From Cellulomonas sp. 73-145 (lineage in GTDB: Bacteria; Actinomycetota; Actinomycetes; Actinomycetales; Cellulomonadaceae), in assembly GCA_001898185.1 (NCBI GenBank), contig MKTI01000009.1, positions 1 through 64,000 of the forward strand: DNA of 64,000 bases, written 5' to 3'. Every line of letters begins with the position of its first letter. The first letter of the stretch is position 1. This document shows positions 43,489 to 52,048 of this stretch, piece after piece. The notes below the pieces were generated by a model. That model did not search any database and was not told the DNA's origin. It worked only from the letters and a program-made list of their open reading frames with translations. A program made the position numbers and the translations under genes.

Positions 43489-45093
43489 GTGAGCACTGGC
43501 TTCCAGGTGTACGACACGACGTTGCGCGACGGCGCCCAGCAGGAGGGCATCGCCCTGTCGGTCGCCGACAAGCTGGCCATCGTCCCGCTGCTCGACGAGC
43601 TCGGCGTCGGCTACATCGAGGGCGGCTGGCCGGGCGCGGTGCCCAAGGACACCGAGTTCTTCAAGCGCGCGGCCAAGGAGCTGGACCTGCGGCACGCGGT
43701 GCTCGCGGCGTTCGGCGCGACGCGCCGGGCCGACGCCCGTGCCGTCGACGACCCGCAGGTCCGGGCGCTGGTGGACGCCGAGACGCCGGTGGTGACGGTG
43801 GTCGCCAAGAGCGACGTCCGGCACGTGGAGCGGGCGCTGCGGACGACGCCCGACGAGGGTCTGGCGATGATCGCCGACACCGTACGGTTCCTGGTCCGTG
43901 AGGGGCGGCGGGTGGTGGTGGACGCCGAGCACCTGTTCGACGGCTACCGCTACGACCCCGGGTACTCGCGCTCGGCGGTGCTGACGGCGTTCGAGGCGGG
44001 CGCCGAGGTGGTGACGCTGTGCGACACGAACGGCGGCATGCTGCCGGCCTGGGTGACGCGCATCGTCACCGAGCTGCGCGAGGCGGTCGGCCCCGCCGGC
44101 ATCCTGGGCATGCACGCGCACAACGACTCCGGCTGCGCCGTGGCCAACACGTTGGCCGCCGTCGAGGCGGGGTGCGAGCACGTGCAGGGCACCGTCAACG
44201 GCTACGGCGAGCGCACCGGCAACGCCGACCTGCTCACGGTGGTGGCCGACCTCGAGCTCAAGCTCGGACGGACCGTCCTGACACCGGTCGACGGCGGTGG
44301 GCTGCGTGAGCTGACCCGGATCGCCCACGCGATCAGCGAGATCACCAACATCTCCCCGTTCGCCCGGTCGCCCTACGTCGGTGCGAGCGCCTTCGCGCAC
44401 AAGGCGGGTCTGCACGCCTCCGCGATCCGGGTGGACCCCGACCTCTACCAGCACGCCGACCCGGCGGCGGTGGGCAACGACATGCGCATGCTGGTCTCCG
44501 ACATGGCCGGGCGGGCGTCGATCGAGCTCAAGGGCCGAGAGCTCGGTTTCGACCTCTCGAACCGCCCGGAGGTGCTCTCCGCGGTGACCAACCGGGTGAA
44601 GGACGCCGAGGCGAACGGGTACACGTACGAGGCGGCCGACGCGTCGTTCGAGCTGCTGCTGCTGGAGGAGGCGGGTGCCGGCAAGCCCGCCTACTTCACG
44701 GTCGAGTCCTGGCGCACGATCATCGAGCGCCGGGGCGGGCGGGGCACCCCGGCGACGGCCGAGGCCACGGTCAAGCTGCACGCCGGCGGCGAGCGGCTCG
44801 TCAGCACAGGGGAGGGGAACGGTCCCGTCGACGCCCTGAACCATGCGCTCCGGCACGCGCTGCTCGGTGTCTACCCCGAGCTCGAGCCGTTCGTGCTGAT
44901 CGACTTCAAGGTCCGGATCCTCGACTCGCAGCTCGGCACCGACGCCGTCACGCGGGTGCTGATCGAGACCACGGACGGCAGCTCGTCGTGGAGCACCGTC
45001 GGGGTGGGCCCCAACCTGATCGAGGCGTCGTGGGAGGCCCTGACCGACTCGGTGATCTGGGGCTTGTACAAGGTCGGCGTCCCCGCCCGCTGA
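43489..45093 (+). CDS. cimA: Citramalate synthase
   Basis: Condenses pyruvate and acetyl-CoA to (R)-citramalate, the threonine-independent path to 2-ketobutyrate and isoleucine. The 534-residue protein has the HMG-like lyase start YDTTLRDGAQQEGI, ending LCDTNGGMLP, HNDSGCAVANTLAAVEAG and NGYGERTGNADL, and a C-terminal LeuA dimer/regulatory domain from about 400. The QQEGI form and the wide length favour CimA over LeuA. GTG start with AGGAGAG upstream. Confidence 0.92.
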   Translation: MSTGFQVYDTTLRDGAQQEGIALSVADKLAIVPLLDELGVGYIEGGWPGAVPKDTEFFKRAAKELDLRHAVLAAFGATRRADARAVDDPQVRALVDAETPVVTVVAKSDVRHVERALRTTPDEGLAMIADTVRFLVREGRRVVVDAEHLFDGYRYDPGYSRSAVLTAFEAGAEVVTLCDTNGGMLPAWVTRIVTELREAVGPAGILGMHAHNDSGCAVANTLAAVEAGCEHVQGTVNGYGERTGNADLLTVVADLELKLGRTVLTPVDGGGLRELTRIAHAISEITNISPFARSPYVGASAFAHKAGLHASAIRVDPDLYQHADPAAVGNDMRMLVSDMAGRASIELKGRELGFDLSNRPEVLSAVTNRVKDAEANGYTYEAADASFELLLLEEAGAGKPAYFTVESWRTIIERRGGRGTPATAEATVKLHAGGERLVSTGEGNGPVDALNHALRHALLGVYPELEPFVLIDFKVRILDSQLGTDAVTRVLIETTDGSSSWSTVGVGPNLIEASWEALTDSVIWGLYKVGVPAR

Positions 45094-45133
45094 GCGAGGG
45101 TCGACGGTCGCCTGACCTGCCTCGTCGCGTGCC

Positions 45134-45145
45134 TAGAGTGGCGGG
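45134..45145 (+). promoter_or_regulatory. Promoter of the lipoate-ligase-like gene
   Basis: CTGACC (45112-45117) and TAGAGT (45134-45139) with a 16-base spacer; the GTG follows after six bases, a leaderless pattern. Confidence 0.5.
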
Positions 45146-46210
45146 GTGCACGGTGCGTACAAGGTTCCCGGGGGCAAGCTCGTCGTCGTCGACCTGGACG
45201 TGGTCGACGGCCGCCTGACCGACGTCGAGCTCAGCGGGGACTTCTTCGTCGAGCCCGACGAGGTGCTCGACGTGCTTCGCGACGCGCTCGAGGCGATGCC
45301 GGCCGAGAGCGCGGTGACGCGCCTGACGCACGCGATGGACGAGGCGCTGGACGACGCACGCCTGCCGTCCGCCCCCGCGATGATCGGGTTCACCACCCGG
45401 GACGTCGCGGTGGCGGTGCGCCGGGCGCTCGGCCTGTCGACGACGTGGCAGGAGCACACGTTCGAGCTGCTGGACCCGGGCCCGCTGCCCCCGGCGATGC
45501 ACACGGCGCTCGACCAGGTGCTCACCGAGGAGCTCGCCGCCGGACGCCGTGGAGCGACCCTGCGGTTCTGGGAGTGGCAGACGCCGGCGGTGATCATCGG
45601 CTCGTTCCAGTCCGTGCGCAACGAGGTGGACGCCGAGGCGGCGGAGCGGTACGGCGTGCAGGTGATCCGGCGGATCAGCGGCGGCGGCGCGATGTTCATG
45701 GAGGCGGGCAACTGCATCACGTTCTCCCTGGTGGTGCCCGAGTCCCTGGTGGACGGCCTCTCGTTCGAGGAGTCGTACGCCTTCCTCAACCAGTGGGTGC
45801 TGGGGGCCCTCGCGGACGTGGGCGTCGAGGCAGGGCTGTCCGGTCTCAACGACATCTCCTCACCCGCCGGCAAGATCGCCGGCTCCGCGCAGAAGCGGAT
45901 GGTCGGCGGGGCGGTGCTGCACCACGTGACGATGGCCTACGACATCGACGCGGAGAAGATGAACGAGGTGCTGCGGATCGGCCGCGAGAAGCTCTCGGAC
46001 AAGGGCACGGTCAGCGCCGTCAAGCGGGTCGACCCGGTGCGGTCCCAGACCCGGCTGCCGCGCGAGGCGGTGATCACGGCGTTCACCGAGCACTTCCGCT
46101 CGCGGTACCCCACCGTCGACGGCGAGCTCCGTCCGGACGAGCTGCACCGGGCCGCCCAGCTGCAGCACGAGAAGTTCGAGAACCCGCTCTGGACGCGTCG
46201 TCTCCCTTGA
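45146..46210 (+). CDS. Lipoate-protein ligase-like protein with permuted domains
   Basis: The 354-residue protein has a C-terminal BPL/LplA catalytic-type domain (about 110-330): ATLRFWEWQTPAVIIGSFQ, QVIRRISGGGAMFMEAGN and ISSPAGKIAGSAQKR (Lys candidate for lipoyl-AMP). Its first ~90 residues (GAYKVPGGKLVVVDLDV and LSGDFFVEPDE) resemble the small domain normally found at the C-terminus of LplA. It could attach lipoate or octanoate to E2/H-proteins, or act as an amidotransferase; the substrate cannot be decided. Confidence 0.82.
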   Translation: MHGAYKVPGGKLVVVDLDVVDGRLTDVELSGDFFVEPDEVLDVLRDALEAMPAESAVTRLTHAMDEALDDARLPSAPAMIGFTTRDVAVAVRRALGLSTTWQEHTFELLDPGPLPPAMHTALDQVLTEELAAGRRGATLRFWEWQTPAVIIGSFQSVRNEVDAEAAERYGVQVIRRISGGGAMFMEAGNCITFSLVVPESLVDGLSFEESYAFLNQWVLGALADVGVEAGLSGLNDISSPAGKIAGSAQKRMVGGAVLHHVTMAYDIDAEKMNEVLRIGREKLSDKGTVSAVKRVDPVRSQTRLPREAVITAFTEHFRSRYPTVDGELRPDELHRAAQLQHEKFENPLWTRRLP

Positions 46211-46224
46211 GACGCCGGGCGCAC

Positions 46225-46263
46225 AGTGCGGGGAGCCGTCGGCTCGGCTGACCGTCCCGCACT
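46225..46263. terminator. Bidirectional terminator
   Basis: AGTGCGGG (46225-46232) pairs with CCCGCACT (46256-46263), with an inner GAGCC/GGCTC stem, filling the gap between convergent genes. Confidence 0.7.
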
Positions 46264-46731
46264 TCAGCTGCCGCCCGGAGCGCCCCGCCGCGTTCCCAGC
46301 GGTCGGAGCGAGTCGAGGACCGCGGGACCGTGCGCACCGAAGAACTCGGCGTCCGCGGCCTCCACGACGCGGACGGCCTGCTGCGCGAGCTCGGCGCCGG
46401 CGGCCGTGACCTCCACGCGTCGGACCCGCGTGTCCGCCGGGTCCACCGTGCGCACCAGCAGCTCCTTGGCCTCCAGCCTGCGCAGCACCTCGGACGTCAT
46501 CTTCGGGTCGGTCCCTGCCTGCCGGCCGACGTCCAGCTGGCTGGGCAGCGTCGCCGACCTGCCCAGCCACCACGTGCAGGCGAGGAGCACGAACTGGACG
46601 TGGGTCAGGTCGAGCGGGCGCAGCGCCTCGGCGACGTCGCGCTGCCACGCCAACGTCACCTGCCACAGGACGAAGCCCGGGCTGTCGGCGCCGGGGTCGG
46701 CGAAGCGGCTGGCCGCGCTGCTGTCAGGCAC
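46264..46731 (-). CDS. MarR family transcriptional regulator
   Basis: The 155-residue protein has the MarR winged helix (LPSQLDVGRQAGTDPKMTSEVLRRLEAKELLVRTVDPADTR, about 60-100). GTG start at 46731 overlaps the stop of the SRPBCC gene by 8 bases, so the two share a transcript. A GGTGCA-N11-TGCACC palindrome after the operon promoter is the likely site of autorepression. Confidence 0.88.
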   Translation of the reverse strand: MPDSSAASRFADPGADSPGFVLWQVTLAWQRDVAEALRPLDLTHVQFVLLACTWWLGRSATLPSQLDVGRQAGTDPKMTSEVLRRLEAKELLVRTVDPADTRVRRVEVTAAGAELAQQAVRVVEAADAEFFGAHGPAVLDSLRPLGTRRGAPGGS

Positions 46732-47140
46732 GGCGCGCCGCGTCGACCAGGGCGTCGAGCTGCTCCGGGAAGTCGGCGCTGATCTGCGGGCCCACGACCG
46801 GTCCGGCCTCGTCCGACCCGGGCCCCGTGATGGTCAGGGCGTGCGTGATGCGGGTGGTGCCCTCGAGCGGCTGGAAGCGGTGCCGGAAGGTGAGGACCAG
46901 GTCCCCGTACCGGGTCTCGTCGGCGTAGGCGGCGCCCGGCTCGAGCTCGGTGACGACGGACGTCATCGTGTTCTGACCTGCCGGTGTGACCGCGATCCGC
47001 GTGCCGACCGCCAGGTCACCCTCGGGTCGGAACACGTCTCCGCCGGGCAGCCGGAGCCGCCCGGAGTGGATGTCGACGAAGGTCTGCCAGATCCGGTCGA
47101 CCGGGACGTCCGTCTCCGTCGTGCACTCGTGCGTCCACAT
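46724..47140 (-). CDS. SRPBCC (START/Bet v1-like) domain protein
   Basis: The 138-residue protein (MWTHECTTETDVPVDRIWQTFVDI...) has the SRPBCC fold pattern with a hydrophobic ligand pocket; it ends DFPEQLDALVDAARRA. ATG at 47140 is preceded by GGAGG; the longer upstream frame overlaps the promoter. First gene of a two-gene operon with a MarR regulator, suggesting it handles a hydrophobic or toxic small molecule (inference). Confidence 0.85.
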   Translation of the reverse strand: MWTHECTTETDVPVDRIWQTFVDIHSGRLRLPGGDVFRPEGDLAVGTRIAVTPAGQNTMTSVVTELEPGAAYADETRYGDLVLTFRHRFQPLEGTTRITHALTITGPGSDEAGPVVGPQISADFPEQLDALVDAARRA

Positions 47141-47152
47141 GATGCCTCCATA

Positions 47153-47206
47153 GGTGCAGAGATTATCCGTGCACCCACTATCGGAGGAAGCGGTGCCGCG
47201 TGTCAA
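47153..47206 (-). promoter_or_regulatory. Promoter and operator of the SRPBCC-marR operon
   Basis: On the minus strand TTGACA (47206-47201), an 18-base spacer and GATAGT (47182-47177) make a near-consensus promoter. Directly downstream lies the palindrome GGTGCA-N11-TGCACC (47153-47175), placed to block initiation or elongation. Confidence 0.75.
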
Positions 47207-47215
47207 CACCGCGGC

Positions 47216-47944
47216 TCAGGCCTGCGGCGGACGGCGGGCGCCGAACACGGCCGTGCCCACCCGGACGACCGTCGCGCCCTCGGCGATCGCGGCCTCGAGG
47301 TCGCCGCTCATGCCCATGGAGAGCTGCACGGCCCCGGACGTCCCGGGTGACTGCGACGCGACCAGCTCGTCGCGCAGCCGGGCCAGCAGCGCGTACCCCG
47401 CCCGGACCTCGGCCTCGTCGGAGGAGTTCGCCCCGACGGTCTGCAGGCCGGTGAGCCGCAACCCCGGCAGGGCGGCGACCGCGAGCGCGACGTCGACGGC
47501 CACGGCCGGCTCGACGCCGTGCTTGCTGGGCTCGCCCGACACGTTGACCTGCACCATCACGTCCAGCGGTCGTCCCCGGTCGGCGCAGCGGTCGGACAGC
47601 CGCTGCGCGAGGTCCACCGACTCGACCGAGTCCACCGAGTCCGCGACGCGCAGCGCGGCGTTCACCTTGTTCGTCTGCAAGGGCCCGATCAGGTGGTACG
47701 GGACGTCGAGGTCGGTCAGGGCGGGCGCCTTGGCGACCAGCTCCTGCACGCGGTTCTCACCGAGCAGCAGAGGGCCGCCGCCCGCCGCACGGTCGGCGAG
47801 GACGGCCGCACGGACCGCGTCGACCGGTTGCGTCTTGGTGGCCAGGAGCAGCACGACGTCGTCCGGACGACGACCGGCGGCCTCCGCAGCCGCCGCGATC
47901 CGCTCCCGGACCCTCAGCAGGCGTGCGCGCAGGTCGTCGTCCAC
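47216..47944 (-). CDS. YggS/PLPBP family pyridoxal-phosphate homeostasis protein
   Basis: PLP-binding single-domain barrel related to alanine racemase N-domains, involved in vitamin B6 and amino/keto acid homeostasis. Features are LLATKTQPVDAVRAAV (PLP Lys), LGENRVQE, HLIGPLQTNK and the phosphate-binding LSMGMSGDLEAAI. GTG at 47944 has TACCGT eight bases upstream; an in-frame GTG at 47977 would add 11 residues. In many actinobacteria it sits by ftsZ-sepF; here it stands alone. Confidence 0.9.
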   Translation of the reverse strand: MDDDLRARLLRVRERIAAAAEAAGRRPDDVVLLLATKTQPVDAVRAAVLADRAAGGGPLLLGENRVQELVAKAPALTDLDVPYHLIGPLQTNKVNAALRVADSVDSVESVDLAQRLSDRCADRGRPLDVMVQVNVSGEPSKHGVEPAVAVDVALAVAALPGLRLTGLQTVGANSSDEAEVRAGYALLARLRDELVASQSPGTSGAVQLSMGMSGDLEAAIAEGATVVRVGTAVFGARRPPQA

Positions 47945-48002
47945 GATCACGCACGGTACCCAGACCGGCGGCGCCACGTCCCGACGGTCCGTCGCACTTA
48001 GG

Positions 48003-48500
48003 TCAGCCGGCGGCGATCGGGGCTACGCGTGCGTCCGTCAGCCGCACCAGGTCGTCCGGCGCCAGGCCGACGTCGAGGCCGCGCCGACCGCCGGACACGT
48101 ACACCTGGTCGTAGAGCCACACCGTCTCGTCGAGCACCGTCGGGTGAGGCGTCTTCTGGCCGAGCGGGGAGATGCCTCCCGCCACGTACCCGGTGGCGCG
48201 CTCGGCGTCGGACCTGTCGGCCATCGCCGCGCGCTTGCCACCCACCGCGTGCGCCAGCGCCTTGAGGTCGAGCATGCCGGTGACAGGCACCACGGCCACG
48301 GTGAGCGTGCCGTCCACCTCGGCCATCAGGGTCTTGAACACCTGGCCGGGGTCGAGACCGAGCACGGTCGCCGCCTCGAGGCCGTAGCCCAGGTCGGTGC
48401 GGGGGTCGTGGTCGTAGGAGTGCACGGTGTGCGGGGTCCCTGTCTCGGTGAGCAGCAGCAGGGCCGGGGTGCCGGTGCCGCCGCTCTTCGCGCGTGCCAC
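48003..48500 (-). CDS. ybaK: Cys-tRNA(Pro) deacylase YbaK/EbsC
   Basis: Hydrolyses Cys wrongly attached to tRNA(Pro). The 165-residue YbaK-type protein shows VFKTLMAEVDG, VVPVTGMLDLKALAHAVGGKRAAM and the GYVAGGISPLGQK substrate loop. GTG at 48500 with TACCCT (48514-48509) eight bases upstream fits a leaderless start. Confidence 0.93.
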   Translation of the reverse strand: MARAKSGGTGTPALLLLTETGTPHTVHSYDHDPRTDLGYGLEAATVLGLDPGQVFKTLMAEVDGTLTVAVVPVTGMLDLKALAHAVGGKRAAMADRSDAERATGYVAGGISPLGQKTPHPTVLDETVWLYDQVYVSGGRRGLDVGLAPDDLVRLTDARVAPIAAG

Positions 48501-48522
48501 GGTCAGCCAGGGTAGAGCGGCG

Positions 48523-51081
48523 TCACAGGGCCCCGACGGCCTCGACCACCAGGCGTACCTCGCCGGCCTCGTCGCTCGCCGCCAGATCGACGACGGCGTC
48601 GATGCGCCAGTCGTGATCGCCCGCCGGGTCGTCGATCAGCTGCCGCACGCGCCAGGTGGTGGCGCCCGGGGTGACCTGGAACAGGGCCGGCCCCCGTGCC
48701 GCGGCACCGGTGAGCATCTCGTCGTGGTCCTGCCAGTAGGGCTCGAGCGCGTCCGCCCAGCGATCGACGTCCCAGGGGCGGCCCTCGTCGTCCACGTCGC
48801 CGAGCGCGGCCAGGCCGTGGACGTCGTCCCGGGCGGCCAGCTCGACGCGACGGAACAGCGCGCCGCGGACCAGGGCGCGGAACACGCGGGGGTTGCCGGT
48901 GATCGGCGGGGTCGCCTCCTCGGCCGTCGTCGGCGCCGGCTCGTCGGCCTCGTCCGGGTGCGCCAGCCGCTCCCACTCGTCCAGCAGGCTGGAGTCGGTG
49001 CGGCGCACCAGGTCGCCGAGCCACTCGACGATCTCCTCGAGCTCCTCGGTGCGGCGCTCCTCCGGGACGGTCTGGCGCAGGGCGCGGTACGCGTCGGCGA
49101 GGTAGCGGAGCAGCACGCCCTCGGTGCGGTCGAGCTTGTAGAACGACACGTACTCGGCGAACGTCATCGCGCGCTCGTGCAGGTCGCGGACGACGGACTT
49201 CGGTGCGGGGGACAGGTCGGCCACCCACGGGTTGGTCTGCCGATAGGTCGCGAAGGCCGCCGCGAGCAGGTCCGCCAGCGGCCGCGGGTACGTCACGTCC
49301 TCGAGCAGGGCCATCCGCTCGTCGTACTCCAGACCGTCCGCCTTCATCGCCGCGACCGCCTCCCCGCGCGCCTTGTTCTCCTGGGCGGCGAGCACCTGGC
49401 GGGGGTCGTCCAGCGTGGACTCGATCACCGAGACGACGTCGTGCGCGTACCCGGGGTCGTCGCGGTCGAGCAGGTCGAGGGCGGCGTAGGCGAAGGGGGA
49501 CAGCGCCTGGTTGAGGGCGAAGCCGTGCGGCAGGTCGTGGGTGAGGCGAACGGCACGGCGACGGCCCTTGGGTGCCGACGGGTCGTCGACCCACTCGCGC
49601 TGCAGCACACCGGCCGCGCGCAGCGACCGGTACACCTCGACGGCGCGGCGGACGTGGCGACCGCGGGCCCCCACGGGCTCGTGGTTGTCCGCCAGGAGGT
49701 GGGTCATCGCCGCCACCGGGTCACCGGGGCGGCCCAGCACGTTGAGCACCATGGCGTGCGTCACGGCGAAGGACGAGGTCAGCGGCTCGGGCGGCGCGTC
49801 CCGCAACCGTTCGAACGTCTTGTCCGTCCAGTTCACGTGACCGGGCGGCGCCTGCTTGCGGACGATCTTGCGCACCTTGCGCGGGTCGTCACCGGCCTTC
49901 GCCAGCGCCTTGCGGTTCTCGATCACGTGCTCGGGGGCCATGACCACGACCTCGCCCACCGTGTCGAAGCCCGCCCGGCCGGCCCGTCCGGCGATCTGGT
50001 GGAACTCCCGCGCCGACAGGTGCCGCATCCGCACGCCGTCGTACTTCACCAGCGAGGTGAGCACCACCGTGCGGATCGGCACGTTGATGCCCACGCCGAG
50101 GGTGTCCGTGCCGCAGACCACCGGCAGCAGCCCCTGCTGGGTCAGCCGCTCGACGACCCGCCGGTACTTGGGCAGCATGCCGGCGTGGTGCACGCCGACG
50201 CCGTGCCGCAACAGGCGTGACAGCGTGCGTCCGAAGCCGGGTCCGAACCGGAAGCCGCCCAGCTCGTCGGCGATGCGGTCGCGCTGCTCGCGGGAGGCCA
50301 ACGGCGTGGACAGCAGCGCCTGGGCGCGCTCGACGGCCTCCTTCTGTGTGAAGTGCACGACGTAGACGGGGGCGCGGTGGGTGTGCACCAGCTCGTCGAG
50401 GAGCTCGTGCAGCGGCTCGACGGCGTAGGAGTAGGTGAGGGGGACCGGCCGCTCGACGCTGGTGACCACGGCCACCGACCGGCCGGTGCGACGCGCCAGG
50501 TCCTCTGCGAAGAACGAGACGTCGCCGAGGGTCGCCGACATCAGGACGTGCTGGGCACGGGTCAGCTCGAGCAGCGGCACCTGCCACGCCCAGCCGCGCT
50601 GCGGGTCGGCGTAGAAGTGGAACTCGTCCATCACGACCTGGGCCACGTCGGCGTCGGGACCGTCGCGCAGCGCGAGGTTGGCCAGGATCTCGGCCGTGCA
50701 GCACAGGATCGGTGCCGTCGGGTTCACCGCCGAGTCGCCGGTCATCATCCCGACGTTGGCCGAGCCGAACATGTGCACCAGCGCGAAGAACTTCTCGCTG
50801 ACCAGCGCCTTGAGCGGCGCGGTGTAGACGCTGCGGCGGCCGGCCGCGAACGCGACGAAGTGCGCAGCGGCGGCGATGAGCGACTTGCCCGACCCGGTCG
50901 GTGTGGAGACGATCACGTGCTCGCCGCTGACGAGGGCGAGCAGCGCCTCCTCCTGGTGCGGGTACAGGGCCAGGCCCTGGTCCGCCGCCCAGCCGCTGAA
51001 CGCCGCGTAGAGGGCGTCCGGGTCATGGGGATCCGCGGGCACCCGGTCGACGAGGCGCTGACCCGGTGCTGCGACGGTCAC
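48523..51081 (-). CDS. DEAD/DEAH-box helicase with DUF3516 C-terminal domain
   Basis: Superfamily 2 helicase of 852 residues: Q/motif I TPTGSGKS (Lys near 65), motif II MDEFHFY (near 150), motif III SATLG (near 182) and motif VI QIAGRAGRAGFD. The long C-terminal half (from about 450) matches the actinobacterial DUF3516 type by general pattern. It probably unwinds RNA or RNA-DNA; the target is unknown. GTG at 51081 is chosen because residues before it lack similarity and overlap the divergent promoter. Confidence 0.88.
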   Translation of the reverse strand: MTVAAPGQRLVDRVPADPHDPDALYAAFSGWAADQGLALYPHQEEALLALVSGEHVIVSTPTGSGKSLIAAAAHFVAFAAGRRSVYTAPLKALVSEKFFALVHMFGSANVGMMTGDSAVNPTAPILCCTAEILANLALRDGPDADVAQVVMDEFHFYADPQRGWAWQVPLLELTRAQHVLMSATLGDVSFFAEDLARRTGRSVAVVTSVERPVPLTYSYAVEPLHELLDELVHTHRAPVYVVHFTQKEAVERAQALLSTPLASREQRDRIADELGGFRFGPGFGRTLSRLLRHGVGVHHAGMLPKYRRVVERLTQQGLLPVVCGTDTLGVGINVPIRTVVLTSLVKYDGVRMRHLSAREFHQIAGRAGRAGFDTVGEVVVMAPEHVIENRKALAKAGDDPRKVRKIVRKQAPPGHVNWTDKTFERLRDAPPEPLTSSFAVTHAMVLNVLGRPGDPVAAMTHLLADNHEPVGARGRHVRRAVEVYRSLRAAGVLQREWVDDPSAPKGRRRAVRLTHDLPHGFALNQALSPFAYAALDLLDRDDPGYAHDVVSVIESTLDDPRQVLAAQENKARGEAVAAMKADGLEYDERMALLEDVTYPRPLADLLAAAFATYRQTNPWVADLSPAPKSVVRDLHERAMTFAEYVSFYKLDRTEGVLLRYLADAYRALRQTVPEERRTEELEEIVEWLGDLVRRTDSSLLDEWERLAHPDEADEPAPTTAEEATPPITGNPRVFRALVRGALFRRVELAARDDVHGLAALGDVDDEGRPWDVDRWADALEPYWQDHDEMLTGAAARGPALFQVTPGATTWRVRQLIDDPAGDHDWRIDAVVDLAASDEAGEVRLVVEAVGAL

Positions 51082-51139
51082 CCGTCCAGTCTCCCACGGC
51101 GGGCCGGATCCCAGATGGTGGTACGTACTGTTCCGTCTC

Positions 51140-51175
51140 TTGAAACGAAAGGGTCGTCGACGCCTACGATGGCGT
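51140..51175 (+). promoter_or_regulatory. Promoter of the methyltransferase gene
   Basis: TTGAAA (51140-51145), a 19-base spacer and TACGAT (51165-51170), followed by the GTG after five bases. Confidence 0.55.
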
Positions 51176-51997
51176 GTGTCCACCTCCACGCACCCGGATG
51201 TGTACGTCCACGGCCACCAGGAGAGCGTCCTGCGGTCGCACCGCTGGCGCACCGCCGAGAACTCCGCGGGCTACCTCCTGCCGTCGCTCGAGCCGGGCAT
51301 GAGCCTGCTCGACGTCGGGTGCGGGCCGGGCACCATCACGCTCGACCTCGCCGACCGGCTGGCGCCGGGCGCGGTGGTCGGCGTCGACTCCTCGGCCGCC
51401 GTGGTCGACATCGCCCGCGAGGCGGCGCGCGAGCGCGGCACCACCAACGTCGAGTTCCGCAGCGCCGACGCCTACGAGCTGCCGTTCGAGGACGACTCGT
51501 TCGACGTGGTGCACGCCCACCAGCTGCTGCAGCACCTCACGGACCCGGTCGCCGCACTGCGCGAGATGCGGCGGGTGGCACGTCCGGGCGGCCTGGTCGC
51601 CGTGCGGGACTCCGACTACGCGGGCATGACGTGGTTCCCGCCGTCGGCCGGGCTGGACGAGTGGCAGGCGCTCTACCACGAGGTCACCTCGGCGCTCGGC
51701 GCGGAGGCGGACGCCGGGCGGCACCTGCTCGCCTGGGTGCGGGAGGCCGGGTTCGACCCCGACGGCATCGCGCCCGGTGCCGGCGTCTGGTCGTACGCGA
51801 CGCCGCACGACCGGCGCTGGTGGGCCGGCCTGTGGGCGGAGCGGTGCGTGACGTCGAACTTCGCCGCACAGGCGGTGCAGCACGGGCTCGCGGACGAGGT
51901 CGGGCTGGAGCTGCTGGCCGACGCCTGGCGGGACTGGGGCGAGCAGGAGGACGGCTGGTTCGCCGTGCTGCACGGCGAGGTGCTCGCCCGCGCCTGA
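51176..51997 (+). CDS. Class I SAM-dependent methyltransferase
   Basis: The 273-residue protein has SAM motif I LLDVGCGPGTITLDLADRL (about 45-63), motif II VVGVDSSAAVVDIA, and LPFEDDSFDVVHAHQLLQHL, resembling the UbiE/Coq5-like small-molecule methyltransferases. The substrate is unknown. GTG at 51176 fits the promoter; an upstream ATG at 51140 would lie within the promoter. Divergent from the DUF3516 helicase. Confidence 0.88.
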   Translation: MSTSTHPDVYVHGHQESVLRSHRWRTAENSAGYLLPSLEPGMSLLDVGCGPGTITLDLADRLAPGAVVGVDSSAAVVDIAREAARERGTTNVEFRSADAYELPFEDDSFDVVHAHQLLQHLTDPVAALREMRRVARPGGLVAVRDSDYAGMTWFPPSAGLDEWQALYHEVTSALGAEADAGRHLLAWVREAGFDPDGIAPGAGVWSYATPHDRRWWAGLWAERCVTSNFAAQAVQHGLADEVGLELLADAWRDWGEQEDGWFAVLHGEVLARA

Positions 51998-52036
51998 GCG
52001 GCGCAGGTGCCGTCGGCCCGGGCTCGTCGGCCTGGT

Positions 52037-52048
52037 TAGGGTTGCCCC
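52037..52048 (+). promoter_or_regulatory. Probable -10 box of the FAH-rnhA operon
   Basis: TAGGGT (52037-52042) is six bases before the GTG at 52049. Confidence 0.5.

Noticed and set aside
43489..45093. cimA as 2-isopropylmalate synthase (leuA)
   Set aside because: The opening YDTTLRDGAQQEGI and wide LeuA-C-like tail are those of citramalate synthases; typical LeuA opens with a different start motif and the leader has Ile codons.
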